From CAJBLF01 sp964495825 (lineage in GTDB: Bacteria > Patescibacteriota > Gracilibacteria > Absconditabacterales > Absconditicoccaceae), in assembly GCA_964495825.1 (NCBI GenBank), contig CAZBWI010000030.1, positions 1 to 22,299 of the forward strand: a DNA stretch of 22,299 nucleotides, read 5' to 3'. The position numbers and the translations under genes were made by a program. The notes beneath the pieces are model-generated. The model was given only the letters and a program-made list of their open reading frames with translations. It searched no databases and was not told the origin of the DNA. Numbering within the stretch: position 1 is the first letter of the stretch; every line of letters starts with the position of its first letter. This document shows positions 8,949 to 18,493 of this stretch, in pieces.

Positions 8949-9692
8949 ATGAAGAAACTTTCTATTATTATTCCTGTCTATAATGAAGAAGCTACACTTA
9001 GAGAACTTGTAGAAAAAGTTATTCATACTGATCTTTCTTCTGTATGATATGATAAAGAAATCCTTCTGGTTAATGATGGTAGTAAGGATAGGTCTGAGGA
9101 TATTATTCATGAACTTATTGATGAATATTCAAAAATATGTGAGATGAGATATATAAAGAATAACAAAAATTCTTGAAAAGGATTTTCCCTCAAAGAAGGA
9201 TTTAGATATGCGACAGGTAATGTGATGATTGTTCAGGATGCTGATTTGGAGTATTTCCCTGAAAAGGATTATGTCCCTATGCTCGAAGCATTTGAAAAGG
9301 AGAAAGTTGATTTTATTTATGGATCAAGGACATTGGGACAGAAAAAATTTGGGAATACGTATTCTTCCAAATCGTTTTTGTTTTGATGATTAATGGTTTC
9401 TTGGTTTACTACTTTACTTTCTTTTACAAGAGTTACGGATGAACCTACTTGTTACAAAATGTTTGATAAGAAGTTGAAACCATATCTTCTTTTGCCTTCT
9501 GAAAATGGGTTTGAATGGGAACCAGCAATTACTATACTTTTGTTAAGAAAAGGATTCAAATATGCAGAAATACCTATCCATTACGAAGCGAGGAAGTTCG
9601 AAGAGGGAAAGAAGATAAACCGGAAGGATGGTGTCCGGGCATTGCGGACGTTGGTGAAACGAAGATTCAAACGAATCCCGAAGATACATTAA
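8949..9692 (+). CDS. GT2 family glycosyltransferase, polyprenyl-phosphate sugar synthase type (code 25)
   Basis: The 247-residue protein is a GT-A fold enzyme of the DPM1/GtrB class. It starts LSIIIPVYNEEATL, then LVNDGSKDRS, then the DAD metal-binding motif in VQDADLEY, followed by GSRTLG and an ENGFEWEP-like acceptor region. It lacks the C-terminal membrane helices of GtrB, like soluble DPM1. Such enzymes load a sugar from a nucleotide donor onto polyprenyl phosphate on the cytoplasmic face. With GtrA and the GT-C protein it completes a three-step route: load, flip, transfer. Four glycines are TGA. It is probably the last gene of the operon from 6105. Confidence 0.9.
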
Positions 9693-9709
9693 AATTTTGA
9701 TAAATATCG

Positions 9710-9737
9710 TTGAATTTGTCTCAGTTTTTTCTATAAT
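9710..9737 (+). promoter_or_regulatory. Promoter of the heptose/glycan operon
   Basis: TTGAAT at 9710-9715 and a perfect TATAAT at 9732-9737 are 16 bases apart. Initiation near 9744 leaves a leader of about 17-23 bases before gmhA. It lies where the base composition changes from the AT-richer left part to the right part. Confidence 0.6.
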
Positions 9738-9760
9738 GTCAAAGTTTATATCATTAATTG

Positions 9761-10348
9761 ATGATAATGGAGAATATTGCAAACGATCTTAGCGGATATT
9801 TCCAAGAATCCGCTCAAGTGAAGGTGGAATTCATCAAACAGAACGAACAAAAATTACAAGAGGTCATCCGCGTCATAGATCTTGCTATGAAATCAGGCAA
9901 TACGCTTTTTGTCTGCGGAAACGGCGGAAGTGCGGCTGATGCTCAGCATATCGCTGCAGAGTTTACCGGTAGATACAAGCTTCCTAGAAGATCTTTGCCG
10001 GCTATCGCTTTGACGACAGATACTTCTGCTATCACCGCTATCGGCAATGATTATAGCTTCGATGAGATATTCTCCAGGCAATTGGAATGATTGGGTAAAT
10101 CATGAGACGTATTGTTATGAATATCCACAAGCGGCAATTCAGGAAACATCATCAAAGCCATAGAAATGGCTAAGCAGCAGGGTATCATCACAATCTGATT
10201 GCTCGGCAAGTGATGAGGCGAGATCAAGGATATGGTAGATTATTCGTTGGTCGTTCCATCCGATAATACGCCTAGAATACAAGAATGCCATATGACGATC
10301 TATCATACTATGTGCGAGATTATCGATATTTTACATGCTAAGAAATAA
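9761..10348 (+). CDS. gmhA: Sedoheptulose-7-phosphate isomerase GmhA (code 25)
   Basis: GmhA converts sedoheptulose 7-phosphate to D-glycero-D-manno-heptose 7-phosphate, the first step to activated heptose. The 195-residue product has the SIS-domain signature FVCGNGGSAADAQHIAAEF (50-68) with the zinc ligands His63 and Glu67, GDVLLGISTSGNSGNI (115-130), and C-terminal candidate ligands in ECHMTIYHTMCE (175-186). Length and motifs match the family. Six glycines are TGA codons, among them one in LLGIST and two in GKGGGE. ATG at 9761 and ATG at 9767 are both possible starts; a TAA in frame at 9755 excludes anything longer. It opens the operon behind the promoter at 9710. Confidence 0.95.
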
Positions 10349-10353
10349 TTCTG

Positions 10354-11274
10354 ATGTCCAAGATAACCGTAATAGGAGATGTTATGCTCGATAAATTTCG
10401 CCGGGGCACCATTACAAGGACTAATCCTGAATATGAGTGAGCTCATTTGATAAAACAAACGAGTGAGGAAATGAGATTGTGATGAGCAGCAAATGTTGCA
10501 GCAAATATAGCAAGTCTCAATGGGGGCGTTACCTTGTTATGAAATGTCGGCAATGATTATCGATGAGAACAGATCCAGAGATTATGCGATGATCGTAAGA
10601 TAGATCTAGTAAAGGTCATTAATGAGTATCCTACTATCCTTAAGGAAAGGATTGTTGTGAAGCAGAATAATGCACAGTTATTAAGAATAGATATAGAAGA
10701 CAAGGTGTCTCTTCAAGAGGAGCATAAGAAAAAAATCATGGATCATATCAAAAATGAAAAGCCTGAATATGTCGTGGTTTCTGATTATCTAAAAGGCGTC
10801 CTTTCGGAAGACCTTATCAAGGATATAAAAAGCCAAGCAACCAAAGTGTTGGTTGATACCAAGCCTGAACATATGCCATTTTTTGATGACGTCTATCTTA
10901 TCAAACCGAACTTCAAGGAATTCTGTAAGATGATAGGCAAGAAACCTGGCGAGGACGTTAAGAATACTGATAAAGAAATGGAGATTCATGGATTGGATTT
11001 TGTAAAAAAGCATAACGTCAATCTTGTTGTTACCAGAAGTGAGATGTGAGCGACATTGATCACTAAAGAAGAAGATGTATATCATCTCCCTACTGAGGCT
11101 AAAAAAATGTTTGATGTCACTTGAGCTTGAGATACTTTCTTGGCCACTATCACGGTCGCCTTGAGTAAGTGATATACCTTGCCAGAGGCGGTGAAATTGG
11201 CTAATAAGGCCGCAGGTATCGCTGTATGAGAAGTTGGAACCACTACTATCAAGAAGGAACAAATCGGTATTTAA
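10354..11274 (+). CDS. rfaE1: D-glycero-beta-D-manno-heptose-7-phosphate kinase (code 25)
   Basis: This PfkB-family kinase makes heptose 1,7-bisphosphate from the GmhA product with ATP. It corresponds to the N-terminal half of HldE. The 306-residue sequence begins ITVIGDVMLDKF, has RTNPEYEG (substrate region), LGGAANVAANIASL (42-55), and near the end VTGAGDTFLA with the anion hole and catalytic Asp (GAGDTF, 257-262). Both glycines of GAG are coded by TGA; there are ten TGA codons in total. The separate cytidylyl/adenylyltransferase follows 15 bases downstream, so the two HldE activities are split here. Confidence 0.94.
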
Positions 11275-11289
11275 TCCATTATCCTCTCC

Positions 11290-11763
11290 ATGATCGTCCA
11301 AGATATTCAATCGCTTAGGGATATCTGTATCTCTTTGAAGTCTGAATGAAAAAAAATCGGATTCACCAACGGATGTTTCGATATCATCCATCCATGACAT
11401 ATCCATACGTTCGAGGAAGCCAAAAAATATTGCGATATCCTCGTTGTCGCGCTTAATGGCGATGCTTCTCCTTATCGGAAGACAAAGCCATGAAGACCTA
11501 TCCATGATCAGCAACATAGAGCGGTCATCTTGGATAGCATCAGATATGTGGATTACGTTGTCTTTTTCGATGATGAGACGCCTATTTCTCTTATTTCCGC
11601 TATCTTGCCTGACATTCTTGTAAAATGATGAGACTATAAGGCAGAAGATGTGGTCTGATATCAAGAAGTCGTTGCTAATGGAGGCAAAGTCATTATAGTA
11701 CCAACTGTACAAGGGTATTCCACTACCAATAGTGTGAATAGGATTTTAGATACGAAGCATTAG
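11290..11763 (+). CDS. rfaE2: D-glycero-beta-D-manno-heptose 1-phosphate nucleotidyltransferase (code 25)
   Basis: The enzyme attaches a nucleotide, in this family usually ADP, to heptose 1-phosphate. The 157-residue product is the second half of an HldE: GFTNGCFDIIHPGH (24-37) with the nucleotide-binding HxGH motif, VALNGDAS, KTKPGRPI, DQQHRA, VKGGDY (111-116) and GYSTTNSVNRI. The glycine of HPGH is coded by TGA, as are both glycines of VKGGDY. The phosphatase GmhB that normally acts between kinase and this enzyme is not in the window, nor is the epimerase HldD. ATG 11290 gives the normal family start. Confidence 0.94.
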
Positions 11764-11769
11764 GTCTTC

Positions 11770-12894
11770 ATGGTTGGTGTTTTCAGGATTGTAGATAAGT
11801 ACGTCGTGGGACTCCTTATCCTCGTTTTTTTTCGATTGAAATATCTTTTCCTGTGAAAGAAGAGAAAGATTGCTGCGTCACCTAAGCGCATTTTGGTCAT
11901 ACGCCTTTGGGCATTGTGAAGCTCTCTTCTTACGTTCCCTATGATCAAACAGCTGGAGGATCATTATGGCGATGGCGTGCAATATGATCTGCTCGCGACA
12001 TCCAGAAATATCGGTGTCTTCAAGAATCAATGATATTTTCATCAGATATATAATCTTTTCTCTTTGAAAGGATTTTTCAGAATGCTTTTCAGCTTCAAAA
12101 AATACGATATCGTGATCGATGCGGAGGAGTATTTCAGGATATCAAGCTTAGTGTGTCTCTGGACGGGGAAAATATCCGTGGGCTATGGCAATATCCCTAT
12201 GAGAAGGTTTGCATATGCTTTTCATCATAGCTATCTAGAGAAGACACATAACCTCATGAATTGCTTGTCTTTGCTGAAATCATTGGGAATTCATATCCAT
12301 ACTCCTGAGGCTATGGAACCTTTGATATATGAGCAGAAACATATGATCAAGGTCGATGCGTTCCTGAAACAATTCAACGGAAAACATATCATCTGTCTCC
12401 ATACATGATGAGCAGAGACGGCTCCTGATAGATTCCGATCACCTGCTAACCGAGTGATGCTTATCAAGAAACTTATCCAGAAGCATGGAAATGGTATCGT
12501 TATCTTCCTTTCCGGTACTGCTTTTGAAAGGCAAGGCGTCCAGGAAATCCTTTCAATGTTGTCTTCCGATGAAAAGAGGAATGTCATCTCTTTGTGCGGA
12601 AAATTCAATCTTTTCGAATTCGCCTATCTGCTTACCAAATGCAAGCTCATGATTTCCAATGATACCGGTCCTATGCATCTAGCTGCCGCTATGGGAACCA
12701 AGACTATAGGGCTTTTTGGTCCTAATCTTCCTGAAAGATTCGGTCCATGGCCATTGGATAAGAACATCGGTCTTTATAAAGGGAACGGAGATATCTATAC
12801 CATCCCTGAATATGGTCTGTTCAAGGACGATCTCCAGAGATCGATAGATAGAATATCTCCTGATGATGTCTTGTCCGTTATCCATATTTTATAA
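11770..12894 (+). CDS. GT9 family heptosyltransferase-like protein with N-terminal hydrophobic segment (code 25)
   Basis: GT9 enzymes transfer heptose from ADP-heptose to a growing glycan. The 374-residue product starts with a hydrophobic, amphipathic stretch (about 10-28), probably a membrane contact. ILVIRLWALGSSLLTFP (41-57) is the N-terminal GT9 motif, but the family's Asp after the glycine is Ser51. ICLHTGGAE and SNDTGPMHLA (296-305) with GLFGPN and FGPW form the nucleotide-sugar site. TGA codes Gly50 and two glycines of the HTGGAE motif. It begins 6 bases after rfaE2 and is clearly co-transcribed. The missing Asp may mean altered chemistry or acceptor. Confidence 0.88.
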
Positions 12895-12915
12895 GATGTT
12901 GATTCCATCGTATCC

Positions 12916-13950
12916 ATGAAACATATCCTGCTTTTCAAAATAGGAGCCATAGGTGATGTCCTTATGACGACTCCGTTCATCAGGCAGCTGCATAAGCAGT
13001 TTCCTGGTCTTACTGTCGATTATCTGGTATGATCCTGATCTGCCGGCATACTCAAAGGCAATCCTTATATCCATGATATCATCCCTTTTGACGCTTCGAT
13101 CTTCTCTTCGAAGAATCCTTTTTCGCTTTGGAAGATGTTCCGTATGCTCAGAGAGATGAAACACAAGTATGATGCTGCAGTCATCTTCGATAAACATCGG
13201 ATTTTCGGTCTGCTTTTCCGGCTTGCCGGGTTCAAAAAAAGAATCTGATTCGATAGGGCAGGCAAGGGGTGAAGATTCCTTACTAAAAAGATCTTTTGGG
13301 ATGCTTCCAAGAGGGAGGTAGAATACAATCTCGATATCTTGACGTTGCTATGAGGTACTCCTGATTATGACGATCAATCTTATGATATGCATATCCCTGA
13401 TCATGTCCCTGCGCGAGACAAAAAAATATATGATATGAAATCAACAGCAAAAAAGATTGTCTGTATCTCTACGTGATGAGGTAATCCTATGACTACTGCG
13501 TTTCATAAGGACAAGGATTGCAGACGATGGAACATAAAGAATCGGGAAATATTGACTGAGAAACTCTTGGAAAGATGAGATGCGGTATTCCTTCTCTGAT
13601 CGTCAACCGATAGAACGATGCATTTCAATCATCCTCTTTTCCATGATCTTCGCGGGAAGACGTCCCTCCAGGAAACAGCATATATCATATCGAAGTCGGC
13701 TCTCCTTGTTACCAGCGATAACGGATTGATGCATATCGGAGGCTGCACTGCTACCGAACTTCTCGCTTTATTCTGACCGACTGATCCGTATCATAAGTAT
13801 CCATATATCACTTCAAAAAAACGACATCCGATAGGATGGATTCGGAAGGAATCGAAAGAATGCTATGATATGTACGGTAGGTATGATTCCTGCACAGGCA
13901 AAGAGATCGATAAAATCACTGTCCAGGATGTCCTCGACCACGTGCATTAA
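12916..13950 (+). CDS. GT9 family heptosyltransferase-like protein (code 25)
   Basis: The 344-residue protein opens HILLFKIGAIGDVLMTTPF, a canonical GT9 start with the Asp in place (Asp14). CISTGGGNP and SDNGLMHIGG (267-276) with ALFGPTDPYHKYP form the C-terminal sugar-nucleotide site. Two cysteines near the C-terminus (CYDMYGRYDSC) recall the cysteine pair in many GT9 proteins. About ten glycines are TGA. The gene starts 21 bases after the previous GT9 gene. It is inferred to add heptose or a related sugar in the same glycan. No earlier start is possible, because the preceding stop is in the same frame. Confidence 0.9.
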
Positions 13951-13974
13951 TTTATCCGTTTATGATATCTCGTT

Positions 13975-14772
13975 ATGATCAAGAGAATTGCGTCATTCAT
14001 TTCCAGGGAAACTCGATTGCTTTTCGCACATCCGTATATGTTCTCTCTCAGACGGTTCTGATGCTTCCTATTGCGTTCCGTTCTGTGAATAAAGAAAGAT
14101 TTGCGTTATAGGCCTTCAAAACATCTCTGCATAGAATTCCCTAATAGGGTATGAGTGTCTTATGTGCTTATGGAGACCTTCCTCTACAAGGTCTTTTCAG
14201 GCATGCATGGATTGAAAAAGGTCCTCGATATCTGATGATTCATATGAGAGAGCGCTCTCTATCTCGCTAGTCATAATGACGAGGTATATTGCTACGAGTT
14301 TTCCAAAGAGAATTTCCATTATCTCCAAAGGAATTGCAAACAAAAGCAGAATATCACGTGTTTCAATGCTTGAGTCACGACTATGTCGGTCGATTATATA
14401 GCGTATGATGCGTGATCTGATGTTTCCAGTACCATAAGGATATCCAAGGCGTCCGATGCAGTCAAAGTCAAAAATATCAATATCCTCGATCTTGTCAGAG
14501 ATGGTGATTTCGATTGATTCAAGCTTGATATAGAATGAGGGGAATATGATATCCTCTCGGCTTTGCTTGATCATGATATGTTCTCTTTCAAGAAATGAAT
14601 CATTGAATTCCATGATCTGAGCATTTCCAAAAATATTTCCTTCTTGAGGAAATTCATCGACTTTCTTGTGGAGAGATGATATGCGTATAGATTGCTAACG
14701 AATGAGAACAAGACGTTGCATATCTCTGATCTTGATGCTTTGGAATACTGCAATATCTATTTCTCGCTGTAG
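13975..14772 (+). CDS. FkbM family methyltransferase (code 25)
   Basis: The 265-residue product is a SAM-dependent methyltransferase that probably O-methylates a sugar. SAM motif I is VLDIGGFIGES (83-93); all three glycines in it are TGA codons. CYEFSKENF is motif II. FKLDIEGGEYDILSAL (182-197) is the FkbM signature with the acidic pair before the glycines; one of these glycines is also TGA. In all twelve glycines use TGA. It is the last gene of the plus-strand operon starting with gmhA and ends only 3 bases from the stop of a convergent gene. ATG 13975 leaves an N-terminal extension of about 80 residues before the fold, common in the family. Confidence 0.9.
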
Positions 14773-14775
14773 ATA

Positions 14776-15507
14776 TTATATCCTGGTTATGCCTATCCTG
14801 TGCAGGAGCTGCATCGCTCGTTCCACTATAGGCGATTTTTTCAGTATGGTTCATTGTCCTGTCATACCTCTCATCTTAGGATACTCTGGCAATGGATGAA
14901 TCCTCTTCGCTAATCCCTTCAACCTCTTGAAATAGACGTGTTCCAAGAAGAAGATCTTTGTGTCATCCACTTCTTCTCATGCTCCGCTCAGGTGCTGTTC
15001 GAAAAATTTTACGCTGGTCTTGAATACGGCTGTATTCACCGCTTTGGTGTCGAGCTTTGCTAGCGATGTCGGCATCAATTTCGAGAAGCATATATCTTTT
15101 CCTTCGGATGTGTGGATTATGCTGTTGATATTCTCGCATCGGTATCTTCCTGTGATCTTGATGAACGATCATGATTCTCTTATCAGTTGCGAATGCTTGA
15201 TCGCATATTCTATGATTTCATTCTCTCAGAATCATCTGCCTTTCTTGACTGATTTTTCGTGATCTCCATTGAATTGGAGTATCTCCAGTTTCTTTCCATA
15301 TATTTTAGCTAATCATTGCAGGATCCCGATATCTGTTATCTCATATCATGAATTCTCGCAGAATACTATCGCTTGGGCATCTGAATTGCAAATATACCTT
15401 GCGATATTCTGTATGTACTGATGATATCTGGTTGATGGATCAGTCACGTTCAGGAAAAGGATGTTCTTTTGCGGTTGGATTGTCCCTGTGAGCAATAATG
15501 TGTTCAT
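14776..15507 (-). CDS. Probable glycosyltransferase with KITGRY motif (code 25)
   Basis: The 243-residue protein is read from the minus strand through seven or so TGA glycines. The first 60 residues have an alpha/beta pattern (ILFLNVTDPS, AIVFCENSG). FIKITGRYRCENI, near residues 115-127, resembles the motif found in several small capsule/LPS glycosyltransferases, and RIHPLPEYPKMRGMTG lies near the end. I cannot name the family with certainty. It is the last gene of the minus-strand operon, 24 bases after the exostosin-like gene, so a role in assembling the same glycan is likely. A start at 15507 is the first ATG after the previous stop in the same frame. Confidence 0.7.
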
Positions 15508-15531
15508 TTGCGTGGCATAAACAATAAAATG

Positions 15532-16599
15532 CTATTTCTTCAGTATATCGATGATCTTTCTATAATATTCCTTCATGACGAAAAATCCTTCATAGGTCTT
15601 TCTGATGTCCTTCTGGATTTCTGCTAGGTGTCATGCATTCCTCTTGATATATGCGTCCATGTATTTTTGGATGTTGCGTATATCTCATATGGGTATAGTT
15701 ATGAACATGTCTTTGTATGCGATCCTTTCAGGGAAGGGTAGCTTAGCTCACGTGTCTATGTATATCGGGATTTTCCCCAGACTCAATACTTCATATTGTC
15801 TGATGGAGTAATTTCAGAATCCTCTCACCAGTAGTACAAAATCCGATGAGATCATATTCTGTATGTATTGCTTTCTCATTTCGTCCTTTGTCGCTGTAGT
15901 GAGTGCGTGGTTCCTTTGGATGAAATGGAAGACATATCCTTTCATCTTTTTTATGCTCTTTATCGCTCTTCCTCTGCAGTAATTCCCTATTCAGGCGTTC
16001 ACCAGCTGTCCATATATCTTATCGCTCCTTATCTTCATGAGCAACCGTTTCGCTGGTTTTCGTCTGAATATCTTTCCTATGATCCTGACACCTATATAAT
16101 ACAACCGCGATTTCAGATCGTAGAAGTCAGCGTAGCCTACATATCCTACAGAATATTCCTTTTTTGCAGATTCATGTATCAAGGGGATCTTCCCGTCGTT
16201 GTATTTCAGGAAATCCTCCGGAAAGGGAGGCAGGCAATATTCGTTGTCAGGATTCTCTTTTTTCGTAGATCTCTTGAATCGTATGGTATTGTCTTCTACG
16301 TCGATATAATCATCGATCTCTCAATAGGAGAACACCAAGACGCTTTTATTGTGTTTTTTCGCTTTTTTCGCGTATTCCTTCAGTTCGTTGAAGTGATCCA
16401 AAAGGAAATATTTCGGGTAAACGAAATAATCGCATTCTTTCTCATTTGCGAACGTTAATGATTGTTTTCCTGTCTCATGTCGATCCTTTATCTGCGCTTT
16501 GTCCTCTCATCGGATATCAAAATCGGGGCATCATAATAATGGCGCTAAGAAGCTGAGATATTCTTTTTTTATGAGTTTTTTGTCGAAATATACTTTCAT
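15532..16599 (-). CDS. Exostosin-like (GT47-type) glycosyltransferase (code 25)
   Basis: The 355-residue product has the two-part GT-B layout of exostosin-like enzymes. The N-terminal half includes DYFVYPKYF (57-65) and VLVFSYGE (88-94). A sequence such as VGYVGYADF (151-159) marks the linker. The C-terminal half has SSDFVLLVRGFGNYSIRQ (251-268), then YEVLSLGKIPIYID (269-282), the donor-binding signature of the family. Eight glycines are TGA codons. An AGGA lies at suitable spacing before the ATG at 16599, 10 bases after the upstream GT9 gene. The sugar transferred is unknown. Confidence 0.83.
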
Positions 16600-16609
16600 G
16601 CTCCATTTC

Positions 16610-17629
16610 CTATGACGGTAAAATCCTGTCTATCAGTTGTATGACGTCCGTTGGTGTAGTGGAGAATCTGCATTCTCATTCTCTTTTGGTTCCGTAGAAT
16701 ATACATCATCTGATCCGATGCTTTTCTCATCCCTTCGGCTCTCCGAAATAGCTGCAAGGCGTGCATTCGGGGTAGGTATATTTTCTCAGATTGAAACTAT
16801 GTTTATTGTCCACCGGAGGCTGCATGATGAAAAACGAGGTATTCTGGACTGAGATATTGTTCTTGTTCATGAGATGTCACAACCGCATCAATCATCCATC
16901 CATGGAGATGTTCAATGCAGCGTCGGAAAGCAGTGAGCTTACTTCAAGGAAATCGGTCTTTCATAAGAGATTTTTTATGTTTCATGATTCTGTGGCTAGA
17001 TATTCGACTATCCGCTTTTCTCTTTCTCATCCTATCAGGACGGTAGTATATCATTTCTTGCTTATATGCGATACTATTTCCAAGATTTCCTGGACTGGCA
17101 TGCATCTTGTATACATGGACACGAAAAGCGTTATGAACTTCTTGCTTTGTAATCAGAACTTCTCTTCGTATGATTTGCTGTATCTCAGGTTGAGCGACTC
17201 CTTGTACGCAAATAACGGTTTCGGTTTGTTTTCAAGCATCCCTGTTATGATGTCTTTGTGCTTGTTCACATCGTTTGGATTCTTGAAGGAATATCTGTAT
17301 TTCCTTGCGAGCAGTCTTCATAGTATGCCGGAGAAAAATGTATGTACTGGTGTGTATGCCTCGTGGAACCTCAGCAGATTTCTTATCATGAACCATAAGA
17401 GCTTTATCTTGTTGCGCGGGATTCGGAGTATCTGGTCATAGAGCTCATTTTCCCTATAGATTCTCATCGGTTCATCTACATCATAGAAAAGCGTGAAATA
17501 TGCGGGTTCATAACAGAGCAGAGAAACATTATACCCTTTTTCTTTCAATTCCAAAAGCTTCGGTATGATCGCTATGCGATCTCCTAATCCGCTTGCTGCC
17601 GCTATGAAAAGGATTTCCTTTTTTTTCAT
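16610..17629 (-). CDS. Divergent GT9 family glycosyltransferase (code 25)
   Basis: The 339-residue protein starts EILFIAAASGLGDRIAIIP, the GT9 N-terminal motif with Asp17. YTTVLIGGEREK and NLLGKTDFLEVSSLLSD match the second domain. The sugar-nucleotide motif is altered to SMDGGLMRLG instead of SDTGPMHLA. The C-terminal third has four cysteines, ECTPCSY then GCIF and GECRF, as in WaaF-like proteins. Around ten glycines are TGA. It follows the methyltransferase gene by 22 bases on the minus strand. The acceptor and sugar are not known; heptose is inferred from the locus. Confidence 0.85.
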
Positions 17630-17651
17630 TACATTTCTTTGTAGGACAAAA

Positions 17652-18317
17652 TTATTTGTTGCTTATCACACTCATCAATTCGAATGTATTGTGCTCTATC
17701 GACAAGAATGCTCATGAGAGCTTGAAGAACATCTTCTTGATGAAACCAGCGGGATAGACATTAAAATGTTGTATATTTCATCTGTCGAATCCTGCTTCTA
17801 ATAACACCTGACTGAAGGAATTCGATGTATATATCACTTTATGCGTTATGTCGTTGTATCTTGCTACTCCCGCTGATATGCAGCCGGCGTTTGGCATGAT
17901 GTTTATCCGTTTGCCGTGAGGCTTGAGGTGTTTCAGCACTTGGTTCGCCAAGGTTATGCCTTCCTCTATGCTGAAATGCTCGAATACGTGGCTCATGAAT
18001 ATGGTATCATATTTCTCTTTTGTCTTTTTCAGGAAATGTATCGCATCATCACCGTGGATGGAATACTCTTTGAAATATTTCGCCGCCGCTTTCGCTATTC
18101 ATTTGTCTATCTCTATCCCTGTATAATCTTTTACTCCTTTGTGGCTGCAATAGCTTGCAAAGGTTCATAAACCTGTGCCTATCTCTAGTATCTTCGCTTT
18201 GGGGTATATATACCTTCCGAATTTCCTTTCCATCTCCTTGTCTTGGGATGGCGAATTCTCCGCTATCCTTGTTCCGTATGACGAATTGTTTTTGAAATAA
18301 TTACTGTACTTTACCAT
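17652..18317 (-). CDS. Class I SAM-dependent methyltransferase, start or frame uncertain (code 25)
   Basis: The protein from ATG 18317 has 221 residues with SAM motif I ILEIGTGLG (43-51), motif II GIEIDKG, and HVFEHF before the LKPHG turn, as in Methyltransf_11/23 proteins. Probably it modifies a sugar of the locus glycan. The start is unclear. A TTG at 18377 would add 20 residues. A different frame starting with ATG at 18435 gives 33 natural-looking residues (MSKLQVQDKG to YYRGF) and would join the methyltransferase frame by a one-base shift at the AAAA run 18336-18339. If so the intact product is about 260 residues and this is a frameshift or a sequencing indel. It leads the minus-strand operon down to 14776. 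Confidence 0.82.
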
Positions 18318-18434
18318 GATATGGTCTCTATGAATAAAATCCTCGATAATATGTATCGTTTGTGTCTCGAAAATCAATATGCTTTGTGTCGTATCCTTGT
18401 TTCTTGCCTTTATCTTGCACCTGCAATTTACTCA

Positions 18435-18462
18435 TTGCAAATATGATGGGTAATTGTATTAT
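18435..18462 (+). promoter_or_regulatory. Putative promoter of the GT9 gene at 18494
   Basis: TTGCAA at 18435-18440 and TATTAT at 18457-18462 are 16 bases apart. If used, initiation near 18469 would favour the ATG at 18494 over the in-frame ATGs at 18443 and 18446. Confidence 0.3.
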
Positions 18463-18493
18463 GTGTTCGTGCTTTATATCGCTTGGATGCTGC

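Noticed and set aside
10789..11712. Long open frame of about 307 codons on the minus strand
   Set aside because: It lies antisense across rfaE1 and rfaE2, whose plus-strand products have clear family motifs; its own product has none.
15868..16458. Plus-strand open frame of about 196 codons
   Set aside because: It is antisense to the exostosin-like gene, which has family motifs and the locus pattern of TGA glycines; the plus frame yields no recognisable domain.
16791..17441. Plus-strand open frame of about 216 codons
   Set aside because: It is antisense to the GT9 gene at 16610-17629; no family match, and its existence follows from codon bias of the true gene.
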